From: an uncultured Roseibium sp.
GTDB lineage: Bacteria; Pseudomonadota; Alphaproteobacteria; Rhizobiales; Stappiaceae
Length of the DNA stretch: 64,000 bases
Assembly: GCF_947499295.1 (NCBI RefSeq)
Contig: NZ_CANMNP010000012.1
Location: forward strand, 62,001-126,000
Direction of reading: 5' to 3'
The number at the start of each line of letters is the position of its first letter. Within the stretch, counting starts at the first letter, position 1. Under the pieces are notes generated by a model, which did not search any database, was not told where the DNA came from, and saw nothing but the letters and a program-made list of their open reading frames with translations. The translations under genes and the position numbers were made by a program. Shown here piece by piece: positions 50,377-59,689 of this stretch.

Positions 50377-52590
50377 ATGGCGAACCTTCGCGGACGTTTT
50401 TTGAAAGGCGTCAGTCTCGCTGTGCTGTTCGGTATCGGAGCCGTTTCCTCCGCTCAGGCCGACTATTTCGAACGGATTAATTCCTACCCGGTCTACAAGA
50501 CTTTGCCGGAGGGTGCAGACAAGGCAACGGAGACCGTTGCTGAAATCATCTACGCATCCAAAGACGGCCGTACACTTGCGTTTACAGACAGCCCGGGTGA
50601 GGCGATTGTTTTCATCAATGCAGCCAATCCGCTCAATATTCAACGGATGGCGAGGGTTGCACTGGAGGGTGAGCCAACGTCCGTCGCCATGGGTGACGGC
50701 ACTGCCTATGCAGGTGTGAACACAAGTGAAGATTTCATCAATGCGTCAGGGCATCTTGCCGTGATCGCGCTCGACGGCATGGGCATTACCGCAAAATGCG
50801 ATGCCAAGGGCCAACCGGACAGCGTTGCAATTTCACCGGATGGAAAGTTCGTTGCGGTTGCGATCGAAAACGAACGCGACGAAGACCTGAATGATGGTGT
50901 CATCCCTCAAATGCCTGCGGGTCATCTGGCAATCTTCGACCTTGACGAAACCGGTGCGCCAACGAACTGCGATGCGGTTCGGATCGTGGACCTGACGGGC
51001 CTTGCTGAAGTTGCTCCGACAGACCCGGAGCCGGAATTCGTGTCGATTAATGCAGACAATCAGGCCGTCGTCACGTTGCAGGAAAACAATCATCTGGCGG
51101 TGGTCGATCTGGCATCCGGCAAGGTTCTTGCGCACTTTTCTGCCGGTGCTGCTTCGGCAGAAAACATTCCCGTTGCAAAAGCCCTCATGAGCGATGCTTC
51201 CGGTAATAATGAAAATGTCGCCCGCGAACCGGACGCGGTCGCCTGGATTGACACAGAGCGTTTCGTTACTGCCAATGAGGGCGATTACGAAGGCGGTTCC
51301 CGCGGCTTCACCATTTGGAACACCAAGGGAGAAGTCCTGTTCGACAGCGGCAATCAGATGGAACATCTGGGCATGGCACATGGCCATTATCCGGCGAAAC
51401 GTGCCCACAAGAAGGGCACTGAGCCGGAAGGTGTTGCAGTCGGTGTCTTCGGCGGTGAAACCCTGATTTTCGTAAACTCCGAACGCGGCAATTTTGTCGC
51501 CGTATATAAAGATACCGGCGGGGAGCCTGAGTTCGTCCAGCTGCTGCCGACGCATGTTGGTCCGGAAGGTCTTCTGGCAATCCCGAACCGTGATTTATTT
51601 GCGGTTGCCAACGAAGTTGATGAAGACGGTGTGCGGTCGCACATCTCGCTCTATCAGTTTGGCGCAGATGCGCCATCCTACCCATCCATCGTTTCCGCCA
51701 GAGATCCTGAAAAAGGAGCTCCGATCGGCTGGGGCGCACTCTCTGCTCTGGCGGCTGATCCGCAGGATGCCAACACGCTTTACGCGGTTAGCGACAGCTT
51801 TTATGACGATGCCCGCATCTACACGCTGGATATCGCAACCCAACCGGCACAGATTGTCTCCTACGTTACGGTGACGGGCTTCGTTCAGTCGCGGCTTGAT
51901 CTGGAAGGTATTTCGGTTTCGAAAGACGGCGGGTTTTGGCTTGCCTCTGAGGGGCATCCTGAAAAAGACCGCCAGCACCTTTTGTTGAAAGTCAGTGCCA
52001 ACGGTGCTGTTGAAGAAGAGATCACGTTGCCGCAGTCGCTGGTCGAGCAGGCCAAGCGCTTTTCTTTTGAAGGCGTTGCCGAGTTCGAGATGGACGGTCA
52101 AACGCTTGTCGCAGTTGCCGTTCAGCGGGAGTGGAACGACGACCCGGAAGGACATTCCAAGATTGCGATCTACAATCCTTCTGACAAGTCCTGGGGGTTT
52201 GTCCACTATCCGCTGGACGCGCCAAGAAGCGCTGCAGGCGGCTGGGTCGGCCTGTCAGAGATTGTCTCCCTGGAGGACGGCAAATTCGCCATTCTGGAAC
52301 GTGACAACAAGGGCGGGGAGGATGCCGCCATCAAGCAGATCACAACGGTGTCTCTTGAAGGTGTTACGCCTGCCAAACATGGAGAAGAATTGCCGGTCCT
52401 GAAGAAGCAGTTCGCGGTTGACCTACTTCCGGCAATGTCGTCAAGCAAGGGGTGGATTTTGGACAAGCCCGAAGGCCTGACGATTACGGCCGATGGCCGC
52501 CTCATTCTGGTGACGGACAATGACGGCGTCGATGATGCACCGGGTGAAACACAGCTGATCGACCTGGGTCCGGCGAGCCGACTCAACTGA
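50377..52590 (+). CDS. Exported phytase-like beta-propeller protein
   Basis: 737 residues from the ATG at 50377, with GGGAG eight bases upstream, and a signal peptide (LKGVSLAVLFGIGAVSSAQA). Two parts are seen: an N-terminal repeat region (about 40-390) with beta-propeller-like units such as QPDSVAISPDGKFVAVAIEN and a C-terminal part (about 400-737) with LDLEGISVSKDGGFWLASEG and KSWGFVHYPLD, typical of esterase-like-activity-of-phytase proteins. It is probably periplasmic. Enzyme activity is not confirmed for this family. A strong terminator follows. Confidence 0.85.
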   Translation: MANLRGRFLKGVSLAVLFGIGAVSSAQADYFERINSYPVYKTLPEGADKATETVAEIIYASKDGRTLAFTDSPGEAIVFINAANPLNIQRMARVALEGEPTSVAMGDGTAYAGVNTSEDFINASGHLAVIALDGMGITAKCDAKGQPDSVAISPDGKFVAVAIENERDEDLNDGVIPQMPAGHLAIFDLDETGAPTNCDAVRIVDLTGLAEVAPTDPEPEFVSINADNQAVVTLQENNHLAVVDLASGKVLAHFSAGAASAENIPVAKALMSDASGNNENVAREPDAVAWIDTERFVTANEGDYEGGSRGFTIWNTKGEVLFDSGNQMEHLGMAHGHYPAKRAHKKGTEPEGVAVGVFGGETLIFVNSERGNFVAVYKDTGGEPEFVQLLPTHVGPEGLLAIPNRDLFAVANEVDEDGVRSHISLYQFGADAPSYPSIVSARDPEKGAPIGWGALSALAADPQDANTLYAVSDSFYDDARIYTLDIATQPAQIVSYVTVTGFVQSRLDLEGISVSKDGGFWLASEGHPEKDRQHLLLKVSANGAVEEEITLPQSLVEQAKRFSFEGVAEFEMDGQTLVAVAVQREWNDDPEGHSKIAIYNPSDKSWGFVHYPLDAPRSAAGGWVGLSEIVSLEDGKFAILERDNKGGEDAAIKQITTVSLEGVTPAKHGEELPVLKKQFAVDLLPAMSSSKGWILDKPEGLTITADGRLILVTDNDGVDDAPGETQLIDLGPASRLN

Positions 52591-52624
52591 TTGAGCCTTA
52601 AGGTCTCCCAAGACCGACCTGAGG

Positions 52625-52661
52625 ACCCGGCGGTATTCTGACCGCCGGGTTCTTGCTTTTT
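52625..52661 (+). terminator. Rho-independent terminator after the phytase-like gene
   Basis: ACCCGGCGGT, loop ATTCTG, ACCGCCGGGT, then a T-rich run TCTTGCTTTTT. Ten perfect base pairs. Confidence 0.9.
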
Positions 52662-52788
52662 AATGGCCGCCTGATCGGCTCCGCGGCCAGCAAGTCCAAA
52701 ATGGAAAAATTGAGCCTGTTTCGAATTCATTGGTAATTTCGAGCTAATTTTCTTGTCATCTAGTTCCAGATGATTCGCGAGACTTCCG

Positions 52789-54684
52789 ATGACAATCAGA
52801 AAAAGACTTTTTGTGCTGGTAATCGTTTTGACAGTGCCAATCGTCTTTTGTGCAGCCTGGATCATACTTTCCGCCTATTCGGACCTTGAACGGGACAAGG
52901 TAAAGCTGGCCAGTTTGCCGGCCCTTGAGACGGTCTGGCAGGCCGGGATCAGGCAAGGAGCCACAGAACTCCCGAGCGATGTTCTTGCCAGCTATCCGGC
53001 ATGTGCGCCTGAAAAGGTGGCAGGTTCAGCTGCAAAAGCACTTTCCAATGCGCACAAAGTCATAGACTGCGTCGGTGACGAAGCGGATCTTGCCGCAAAC
53101 ACGGTTCAGACCACGAACTTGCTGGCCGAACTCGTGTCAGGACAATTGTCCGATCTGGTTGTGCGCACGGCTGCAGTTGTACGCAACAGCGAGAATGTTG
53201 CGAAAAAAACCGAACTCAGCCATCTGGACTCCATGTCCGTTCTGGTCGGGGCCGGTCAATTCAAGGTGCTCGCGGATCAGATCAGTGCCATTTCCAAGAC
53301 AGGCCCCGGTGCGGTTGAAGAAGGCAAGGAAACTGCCTTCAGCAAGGCGGCGCAAGCCTACCGCCAGGCAAACGGCAAATTCCAGGGAGCGCTTGCAAAA
53401 GTCGCATCCAAGGTCGGGCAGGGCGCTGACGGTACGACGCTTGATCTGCAGCCGGTTCGGGACAGATATACAGCCTTCCTGAGTGCGATTGACGGTCTGC
53501 ACAAGGTGAGCCATAGCCAACTTTCCGCGCAGCTCCAGTCCACGGTGAGCGACCTTTGGATGCGGATGTGGGGGGTTGCCGGTGCGCTTTGCCTGGTGTT
53601 TGTGGTTGCGTTCGGAACATCCTGGTACTTCGGCAGATCAATCCTTCAGTGCATCGAGTCTCTCAACAGTTCCATTCGAAACCTGGCCGATTCAGATGGT
53701 GTGGAGAGTGAATTGCCGTTCTCCTACGGCCATACGGAGATTTCAGATATCGCCCGCGCAGTAGGCTACTACCGGGACAAGACCATTGAATTGACCAAAG
53801 AGCGTCAGCGGCAGGAAGGTCAGGCTGCAGCGGACCGTCAGCAGCGTATCGACGAATTGATAGCTGCCTTCAAGACGCGTATGGCCGCGTTGCTGAAAGA
53901 TGTCGATGAAGCCCTTGGGGATATGCAGAGCACGTCCGGCGCGCTAAAGGGCGTTGCGCAGAATGCTGATCAAAAGGCGCGGGACACTGCAGCGGCCTCT
54001 TCCGGCGCATCTGAAAATGTCGACGCGGTGGCAAGTGCTGCAGAAGAGCTTGCCAACGAAATCACTGCCATCAGTCAAAAAGCGCATGATGTGACGGAAA
54101 TTGCGCAGACGGCGAACGAAAATGCGTCAGCGGCGAATTCTGAGATTGAGAGCCTTTCGGAAATCTCCAACGCTATTGGCGACATCGTTTCGATCATCAA
54201 TGCGATTGCCGACCAGACCAACTTGCTTGCGCTCAATGCAACGATCGAAGCCGCGCGGGCGGGAGAGGCTGGAAAAGGGTTTGAAGTTGTCGCGGGCGAA
54301 GTCAAAACGCTGGCCGGTCAAACGGCATCCGCGACGGACCAGATCACCGAGCAGGTGTCGCTTGTCCAGCAAAGGACGGTCCGCGTTGTAGATGCGATCC
54401 AGAAGATTATCTCCGATATCGGTGACGTTACCAACCATACGACCCAGATCGCAGCGGATCTGGAAACGCGGCGGCAATCCACCGACGACATCAAAGGAAA
54501 TGTTCTTCAAGCTGCAGAGCAGACACGATCCGTGGTTGAGGACATGGCCGGTGTCGAGGCTATCGCCGAACAATCAAGCGACGCCGCCGCCGATATGGGG
54601 CGCCGGACAGGTGATGTCGTCAAGCGAACCGAAGAATTGCGCGAGGAAGTGCATGCTTTCCTGGCGGAGGTTGCTGCTGCTTGA
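52789..54684 (+). CDS. Methyl-accepting chemotaxis protein
   Basis: A 631-residue chemoreceptor. The first membrane helix is at about 6-27, an extracytoplasmic helical sensor domain covers about 30-260, the second helix is at about 265-285 and HAMP follows. The signalling domain has the hairpin tip [20 protein letters not shown] and the flanking [20 protein letters not shown]. The sensor domain is Ala-rich and coiled-coil-like, with no PAS or Cache motif visible. It relays a signal to CheA. Single gene. Confidence 0.94.
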   Translation: MTIRKRLFVLVIVLTVPIVFCAAWIILSAYSDLERDKVKLASLPALETVWQAGIRQGATELPSDVLASYPACAPEKVAGSAAKALSNAHKVIDCVGDEADLAANTVQTTNLLAELVSGQLSDLVVRTAAVVRNSENVAKKTELSHLDSMSVLVGAGQFKVLADQISAISKTGPGAVEEGKETAFSKAAQAYRQANGKFQGALAKVASKVGQGADGTTLDLQPVRDRYTAFLSAIDGLHKVSHSQLSAQLQSTVSDLWMRMWGVAGALCLVFVVAFGTSWYFGRSILQCIESLNSSIRNLADSDGVESELPFSYGHTEISDIARAVGYYRDKTIELTKERQRQEGQAAADRQQRIDELIAAFKTRMAALLKDVDEALGDMQSTSGALKGVAQNADQKARDTAAASSGASENVDAVASAAEELANEITAISQKAHDVTEIAQTANENASAANSEIESLSEISNAIGDIVSIINAIADQTNLLALNATIEAARAGEAGKGFEVVAGEVKTLAGQTASATDQITEQVSLVQQRTVRVVDAIQKIISDIGDVTNHTTQIAADLETRRQSTDDIKGNVLQAAEQTRSVVEDMAGVEAIAEQSSDAAADMGRRTGDVVKRTEELREEVHAFLAEVAAA

Positions 54685-54784
54685 TGCAAATCGACTGAGG
54701 TCCGATAGCAAGCCGTTGCGGCGGCAGTCAGTCCACGGGTCTTCTATTGCGTCTTGATCAAAAGGCCGCCTAGAGAGGCCGTGA

Positions 54785-55012
54785 CTACTGAGCTTGCCTA
54801 CCCGCAGTCAGAACGTGCAAGGCCAACAGGCCGGCATTACCGGCAGCGGCGGCGTGATGCAGGTCCTTTGGCTTCAGGTAAATCGATTGGTGGAGCCGCG
54901 TTGAAACGTAATTGGGCTGACTCTTCAGAAATTCTTGAGCTTTTTCCCAAAAAGCGATCGCCTGATTGAGCCTTTCGCCTGGAACCTCAAACACATTGAT
55001 CAGCGTTACAGC
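54785..55012 (-). pseudogene. Remnant of an antibiotic-biosynthesis-monooxygenase (ABM) family gene
   Basis: The minus strand reads AVTLINVFEVPGERLNQAIA, then FWEKAQEFLKSQPNYVSTRL, then HQSI, which is the conserved first half of ABM-fold monooxygenases. After that the frame runs into unrelated sequence (KDLHHAAAAGNAGL) and ends, while the family normally continues for about 40 residues. In-frame upstream codons reach a TAG with no ATG. The 444-base interval 54685-55128 therefore holds a decayed gene. Confidence 0.55.
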
Positions 55013-55111
55013 AGTTTCAGGATCTGCGTCTGGATTGAAATAAACCCGTCGCGACCGCTAGCATCGTGAGATTGAGCGTTTTGCGTGAAAGGTGAACGGC
55101 CATTGGTTTCT

Positions 55112-55144
55112 CTATTATATAGTAAGCTATGTTTATTTACATAG
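55112..55144. promoter_or_regulatory. A+T-rich promoter with MarR-type inverted repeat
   Basis: CTATGT (55127-55132), six bases, ACATAG (55139-55144) is a perfect repeat of the size used by MarR proteins. It is preceded by CTATTATATAG. Such a promoter/operator lies inside the longest version of the MarR reading frame, which argues for a later start. Confidence 0.55.
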
Positions 55145-55170
55145 TGTGCAATGTACCGTATATGCGTGGG

Positions 55171-55617
55171 ATGGGCTTTGAAAAGGAAACGTCTGCGGGA
55201 TATCTCGCCAATCATATGGCCCGGTTGTTCGCAGCCGGACTCCAACGCCGTATCAAACCTCTTGGATTGGCGCCGGGCCAGTTTCCGGCCTTGCTAGCGC
55301 TTTGGTCAAGAGAGGGAAGGACACAGAAGGAACTGGTGAGCCTTCTGGATATCGAACAGGCGACCCTTGCCAACACTCTTGCGCGGATGGAACGGGACGG
55401 GCTGATCCAGAGGAGACCGAGCGAAGATGATGGTCGTGTGCAGAAAATTTTTCTGACAGAGGCGGCCAAGGTTCTTGAGGCACCTGCCATAGAGGCCGCG
55501 TTGGCGACCAACAAGGCCGCGTTGTCAGGTTTGTCCGGCGAGGAGCAGATCCAGTTTTTGAAACTGATGCGCCGGGCGATTGCTGGATTGCAAAAGGCTG
55601 AAGACGCGCCTTCATGA
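55171..55617 (+). CDS. MarR-family transcriptional regulator
   Basis: 148 residues from the ATG at 55171 (MGFEKETSAGYLANHMARLF); the frame is open to 55129, but the inverted repeat and likely -10 element cover that part. The winged helix is in TQKELVSLLDIEQATLANTL and RMERDGLIQRRPSEDDGRVQ. It probably represses itself and the membrane protein whose ATG overlaps its stop by four bases. Ligand unknown. It may once have controlled the decayed monooxygenase on the other side. Confidence 0.9.
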   Translation: MGFEKETSAGYLANHMARLFAAGLQRRIKPLGLAPGQFPALLALWSREGRTQKELVSLLDIEQATLANTLARMERDGLIQRRPSEDDGRVQKIFLTEAAKVLEAPAIEAALATNKAALSGLSGEEQIQFLKLMRRAIAGLQKAEDAPS

Positions 55618-56048
55618 GTGCTAGCCTGCTTGGCCTTTTTGGCGTTTCATTTCTTGCAGCAACCCTGCTGCCCGCACAGTCCGAGCTTGGCCTTGCCGGG
55701 TTGATTGCACTTGGTCAGGACCCTGTGCCTCTTCTTGTTTTCGCAGCAAGTCTCGGCAATACGCTGGGGTCCGTCGTCAACTGGTGGCTGGGAAGAGGCA
55801 TATTGCATTTTTCGAATGCCAAATGGTTTCCTGTGAAGGCAGACAGTCTGAGCCGGGCAACCACGTGGTATCATCGTTATGGGCGATGGAGCCTGCTCCT
55901 GAGCTGGGCGCCAATCGTCGGCGACCCGCTGACCCTGGCCGCCGGAGTTCTGAAAGAACCGTTCTGGAGTTTCTTCATCCTGGTCGCGATTGCCAAGACA
56001 GCGCGCTACATCATCGTCGCCTTTTTGACCCTGCAAGCACTCTCATAA
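55614..56048 (+). CDS. YqaA-family small membrane protein (DedA-related)
   Basis: A 144-residue protein with about four hydrophobic segments and the YqaA family stretches GNTLGSVVNWWLGRG and SWAPIVGDPLTLAAGVL. Related to the VTT/SNARE-associated domain proteins involved in membrane lipid handling. Translationally coupled to the MarR gene. Confidence 0.86.
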   Translation: MSASLLGLFGVSFLAATLLPAQSELGLAGLIALGQDPVPLLVFAASLGNTLGSVVNWWLGRGILHFSNAKWFPVKADSLSRATTWYHRYGRWSLLLSWAPIVGDPLTLAAGVLKEPFWSFFILVAIAKTARYIIVAFLTLQALS

Positions 56049-56081
56049 TGCTCGCCCGCGCGAGAACAAAAAAGTGGCGGG

Positions 56082-57533
56082 TCAAAAGCCGCCGAACAAG
56101 CTAGCGAGAACAATAATCGCAACAAGCGCGACAAACGGAACGATGACTGCTGTGACGAAAATATCGAGATAGCTGTCCTTGTGAGTCAGTTTTGCAATTC
56201 CGAGCACCGTGATCACAGCACCATTGTGCGGCAAGGCATCCAAGGCGCCGGATGCAACGGAGGTCACCCGGTGCATGGCTTCAAGTGAGGTCCCAGTCGC
56301 ATTGGCCATGGCGACGAATGTGCTGCCCAGAGCATCCAGGGCAATGCTCATGCCGCCCGACGCCGAACCCGTCAGTGCGGACAGCGCAGTTACAGACATG
56401 GCGACCGAAACCAGTGGATTGCCATCGCTCAGCGACATCAGGCCGTCCGTGACCTCGCCAAAGGCAGGCAGAGCGGCAATCACGCCGCCAAATCCAACAA
56501 GGCTTGCCGTATTGAAGATCGGCAGAACTGCAGCATCTGCGCCCTTGTTCAAGGTCTCTCGAATGTCTGGAAATCGGCGCAAATTGGAGAGTATCAGGAA
56601 GAGTATCGAGGCGGTGAGCGCAACCACGATAGCCCAAACGCCGCGAACCGCCTCGATCGAAGTTGCTCCGAAAAGCGGTTCGGCGAGATATGCGGTTTCC
56701 AGTCGGGGGACCACAAATTCAACGAACAGGAAATTGACCAGTACAACGATCACGATTGGGGCTATTGCCAAAAGGAAGGGCGGAAGGGTCTGGGTGTCTT
56801 GCGTTGCTTCGATTTCGTTGACGTCAAAGCCTTCATTTTGCGCTTGAGCCCGCATGACCGTGTCGGGTTCGGGCAAGCCGTCATCGTGATTTCCATAACC
56901 TTCGCCGGCGGCCAAAGCTGCACCGGCCCTGCGATTGAGCCAAAGCATGCCGAGCCCGAACATGATGACGGCCGCGATGATACCAAGGCCCGGGGCGGCG
57001 AAAGCCGTCGTACCAAAATATGGCATCGGGATCGCATTTTGAATGGCAGGCGTTCCGGGCAGGGCCGACATGGTGAACGTGAAGGCACCAAGTGCGATCG
57101 CACCGGGAATGAGGCGTTTTGGGACAGCCGCATCGCGGAACAACGCGGATGCGATCGGAAAAATGGCAAAGGCCACCACGAACAAGGAAACGCCGCCATA
57201 GGTCAGTACCGCACAGCAGATAACCACCGCGAGCATCGCGTTGCCTATTCCCAGTTTTCCGATGACCCAACGGGCGATCGATTCGGCGGCTCCGCTGTCA
57301 TCCATGAGTTTGCCGAAAATGGCGCCGAGGAAAAACAAGGGGAAGAACGCCAGGATAAAGTCGGCCGTGTTGATCATAAAAATCTGGGTGAAGGCGGCAA
57401 GCGGTGACAGTCCTCCGGACAACACAACCGCAAAGACAGCCATCACCGGAGCCAGCAGCAGAAGCGTGATGCCCCTGAAGGCGAAATACATCAGCAAGCC
57501 GAGAGGCAGGAGAATACCGAGCAGCTCAATCAT
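56082..57533 (-). CDS. GntP-family permease
   Basis: A 483-residue transporter with about twelve hydrophobic helices. The start IELLGILLPLGLLMYFAFRG and the conserved LVGFGGVIAALPAF and GSASGGMSIALDAL segments fit the GntP family (gluconate, hydroxybutyrate and other organic acids). A hydrophilic loop (about 210-255) separates the halves. The gene overlaps the patatin-like gene by four bases, so both proteins probably act on one pathway; a hydroxybutyrate role is plausible. Confidence 0.88.
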   Translation of the reverse strand: MIELLGILLPLGLLMYFAFRGITLLLLAPVMAVFAVVLSGGLSPLAAFTQIFMINTADFILAFFPLFFLGAIFGKLMDDSGAAESIARWVIGKLGIGNAMLAVVICCAVLTYGGVSLFVVAFAIFPIASALFRDAAVPKRLIPGAIALGAFTFTMSALPGTPAIQNAIPMPYFGTTAFAAPGLGIIAAVIMFGLGMLWLNRRAGAALAAGEGYGNHDDGLPEPDTVMRAQAQNEGFDVNEIEATQDTQTLPPFLLAIAPIVIVVLVNFLFVEFVVPRLETAYLAEPLFGATSIEAVRGVWAIVVALTASILFLILSNLRRFPDIRETLNKGADAAVLPIFNTASLVGFGGVIAALPAFGEVTDGLMSLSDGNPLVSVAMSVTALSALTGSASGGMSIALDALGSTFVAMANATGTSLEAMHRVTSVASGALDALPHNGAVITVLGIAKLTHKDSYLDIFVTAVIVPFVALVAIIVLASLFGGF

Positions 57534-58615
57534 GACTTCTGGAAGTTCCTCTCAGTGCCAGGTTCGAGGTGAGCCGGCTGAAGGCTCTCTTCAAAGAGAT
57601 CGCGCGGCCGCCAGGTGGTTTCCTTCCCTACCTTTTCGCCGTTCTGGGCGAGCCAGGTGTCTGCCGTCCGATGGCCGAGTTCATGCAGCTTCTCCAGAAA
57701 AACCCGTTCAGCATTCAGCTTGCTGGAAGCGCCGTAGTTGCACAGTTCACTTTCCGAGCCGATCATGTGCAGGTGGGCATCACGATATGCCGCCCGGTCC
57801 AGGCCTTCATGGTGGATGACCTCCCACAGGAAGCCAACTGAGCGCAATTCCTTGACCAGACTGCCGTTGAACGTGATCTCGTTGAGCCGATTTTCGATTT
57901 CAGCGGGTGTTGTTGGGACGCCGGGCCTTTCGAAGGGATTTATCTGCACCAGAATGACATCCCGCGCCTCGGTTTCGTCGATCAGCGGAAAGAGCGGCGG
58001 GTTGCCCATGTAACCACCGTCCCAATAAGCTTCGCCGTCAATCTCGACCGCCTTGAACAGGGTCGGCAGGCAAGCCGAGGCCATGACCGCATCGCAGGAA
58101 ATGTCAGGTTGCCGGAAAATTTTGGGGCGTCCCGTCCGGACATTTGTGGCGCACAAGAACAGTCTTGTAGCTGAGGGCTGATTGATCACGTCAAAATCAA
58201 AACACTCAGCAACAACGTCCCGCAATGGATTGATGTCCATCGGATTGAATTGATAGGGCGAAAGCACCCTGCCAAAGATCTGCGATGCGAAATAGGACGG
58301 GGAATAGTCCAGCGTCCAACGGCCAAGGAGCTTGTCCATGACGCTTCGGCGGATCGGGCTGTAGCGGGATGTTTCGCTGACAGCGTTCCAGTAGTCCTGG
58401 AGTAGTTGTTGCGCGCGTTTCGGACCACCCTCGCACAGTCCCTGGGTCAGCGCGATCGCATTCATTGCACCTGCGCTTGTTCCGGATACGCCCTCAATCT
58501 GAAGCCAGTCTTCGTCAAGCAGGCGATCCAGCACCCCCCAGGTGAAAGCACCGTGCGACCCACCACCTTGCAAAGCTACATCGACTTTTACGGGTTTGCG
58601 TTTCACGAGAGGCAC
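57530..58615 (-). CDS. Patatin-like phospholipase
   Basis: A 361-residue cytoplasmic protein. The oxyanion glycines are in VALQGGGSHGAFTWG, the nucleophile Ser in EGVSGTSAGAMNA, and the catalytic Asp in YWDGGYMGNPP. It is an acyl hydrolase of the patatin/RssA type. Such genes beside GntP permeases in Hyphomicrobiales often sit near 3-hydroxybutyrate dehydrogenase, which suggests polyhydroxybutyrate turnover; that dehydrogenase is not in this window. Basic C-terminal tail is not conserved. Confidence 0.9.
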   Translation of the reverse strand: MPLVKRKPVKVDVALQGGGSHGAFTWGVLDRLLDEDWLQIEGVSGTSAGAMNAIALTQGLCEGGPKRAQQLLQDYWNAVSETSRYSPIRRSVMDKLLGRWTLDYSPSYFASQIFGRVLSPYQFNPMDINPLRDVVAECFDFDVINQPSATRLFLCATNVRTGRPKIFRQPDISCDAVMASACLPTLFKAVEIDGEAYWDGGYMGNPPLFPLIDETEARDVILVQINPFERPGVPTTPAEIENRLNEITFNGSLVKELRSVGFLWEVIHHEGLDRAAYRDAHLHMIGSESELCNYGASSKLNAERVFLEKLHELGHRTADTWLAQNGEKVGKETTWRPRDLFEESLQPAHLEPGTERNFQKS

Positions 58616-58792
58616 ACGCCTCCTTGTTTGCCTGGTCTAACTATCCGCCAAGTTCGATTAGTAGCAAGTTTGCCCGGTGTCGTCTGCTTCTTAACGCCAA
58701 TCAAGTTAAACTGCGATTGTGTGACGCATCATCGAGAAGTGAAGCAGGCGAGTGCTGAAACGTTCGCGCCCGCCTGGGTGCGGGCGCCACTA

Positions 58793-59182
58793 TCAAAAAC
58801 TCTCGATAAGGTCCCATTTGTTGCCGAACAGGTCTTCAAAAACGGCGACCTTTCCGTAAGGTTCCGTTCTGGGCTCTTCCAAAAAGATGACGCCAGCCGC
58901 CAGCATCGCCGCGTGGTCCCGGTCAAAGTCGTCGGTGTTCAAAAATAGAAACACCCTGCCGCCTGTCTGATTGCCGATGGCCTTTTGCTGATCTGGACCA
59001 TCGGGCTCCGCCAGAAGTATCCGGGTTTCAGAACTCCCTTTGGGTGCAACCAGTACCCAGCGCTTTGTCTCCGTAAGTTTGGTGTCCTCTATGAGTTCAA
59101 AGCCAAGTTTTTCAGTGTAGTAGGAGATCGCCTGATCATAATTCGGGACCAAAAGCGCGAGCGTTCCGATACGTTGCTTCAT
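58793..59182 (-). CDS. VOC-family (glyoxalase-fold) protein
   Basis: A 129-residue protein with two beta-alpha-beta-beta-beta modules: GTLALLVPNYDQAISYYTEK, then VFLFLNTDDFDRDHAAMLAA and AVFEDLFGNKWDLIESF, which ends with the usual metal-ligand-type Glu region. The family includes lyases, dioxygenases and resistance proteins, and the role here is unknown. It lies 11 bases after the next gene upstream on the same strand, so they are probably cotranscribed. Confidence 0.88.
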   Translation of the reverse strand: MKQRIGTLALLVPNYDQAISYYTEKLGFELIEDTKLTETKRWVLVAPKGSSETRILLAEPDGPDQQKAIGNQTGGRVFLFLNTDDFDRDHAAMLAAGVIFLEEPRTEPYGKVAVFEDLFGNKWDLIESF

Positions 59183-59193
59183 TGCGTTCGACC

Positions 59194-59613
59194 CTATTGC
59201 GCTTTCCGGTAGACTGACACGTTCTTGAAACTTGCGACATCAACAAGGTGCACGGTCTGGGTGATGGTCAGCGTGTTGCCGTCGTCGGAGAGCTGCCGCT
59301 CGGCCTTCATGATTGTCAGTCCGCCGCGCCTGGCTTCGGAAACGAGAGTGCGGTCACCTTCGAAGACGAGGCGCATTGCGTCGACGAGCCCGCTTTTGCC
59401 GAGTTTTACTTCCGGACCGTCGGGCATCGCCTCGAAGGTATCGTTGGTGACCTCGCCTTCGGCTGAAACCTGATTCATGGTGAAACAGGCCATTCCGAAA
59501 TTGTCGTCGATTTTCAGCGTTGCGCTCTTGGGCGGATCGCCCTGTTCGAAATCGCTTTCCTCGGTATCTAGGATCCAGGAGCCTAGAAAGGGTGCAAGTT
59601 TATCTTCGATCAT
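59194..59613 (-). CDS. Small protein of unknown function
   Basis: 139 residues from the ATG at 59613; the frame is open to 59676, but that part contains the leuB terminator, so the shorter version is preferred. KLAPFLGSWILDTEESDFEQ and LEVASFKN-type beta segments suggest a lipocalin-like or START-like beta barrel, but I recognise no family with confidence. No signal peptide. Probably cotranscribed with the VOC gene. Confidence 0.7.
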   Translation of the reverse strand: MIEDKLAPFLGSWILDTEESDFEQGDPPKSATLKIDDNFGMACFTMNQVSAEGEVTNDTFEAMPDGPEVKLGKSGLVDAMRLVFEGDRTLVSEARRGGLTIMKAERQLSDDGNTLTITQTVHLVDVASFKNVSVYRKAQ

Positions 59614-59633
59614 CTGACCAACATGGGTAAAAG

Positions 59634-59666
59634 GAAAAACCGCCACCGGCATAGCCGCTGGCGGTT
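59634..59666 (-). terminator. Terminator of leuB
   Basis: On the minus strand AACCGCCAGCGGC, TAT loop, GCCGGTGGCGGTT with one mismatch, then TTT. It lies 24 bases after the leuB stop. Confidence 0.85.
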
Positions 59667-59689
59667 CCGCGTGCAAATTGTAAAGCCTA

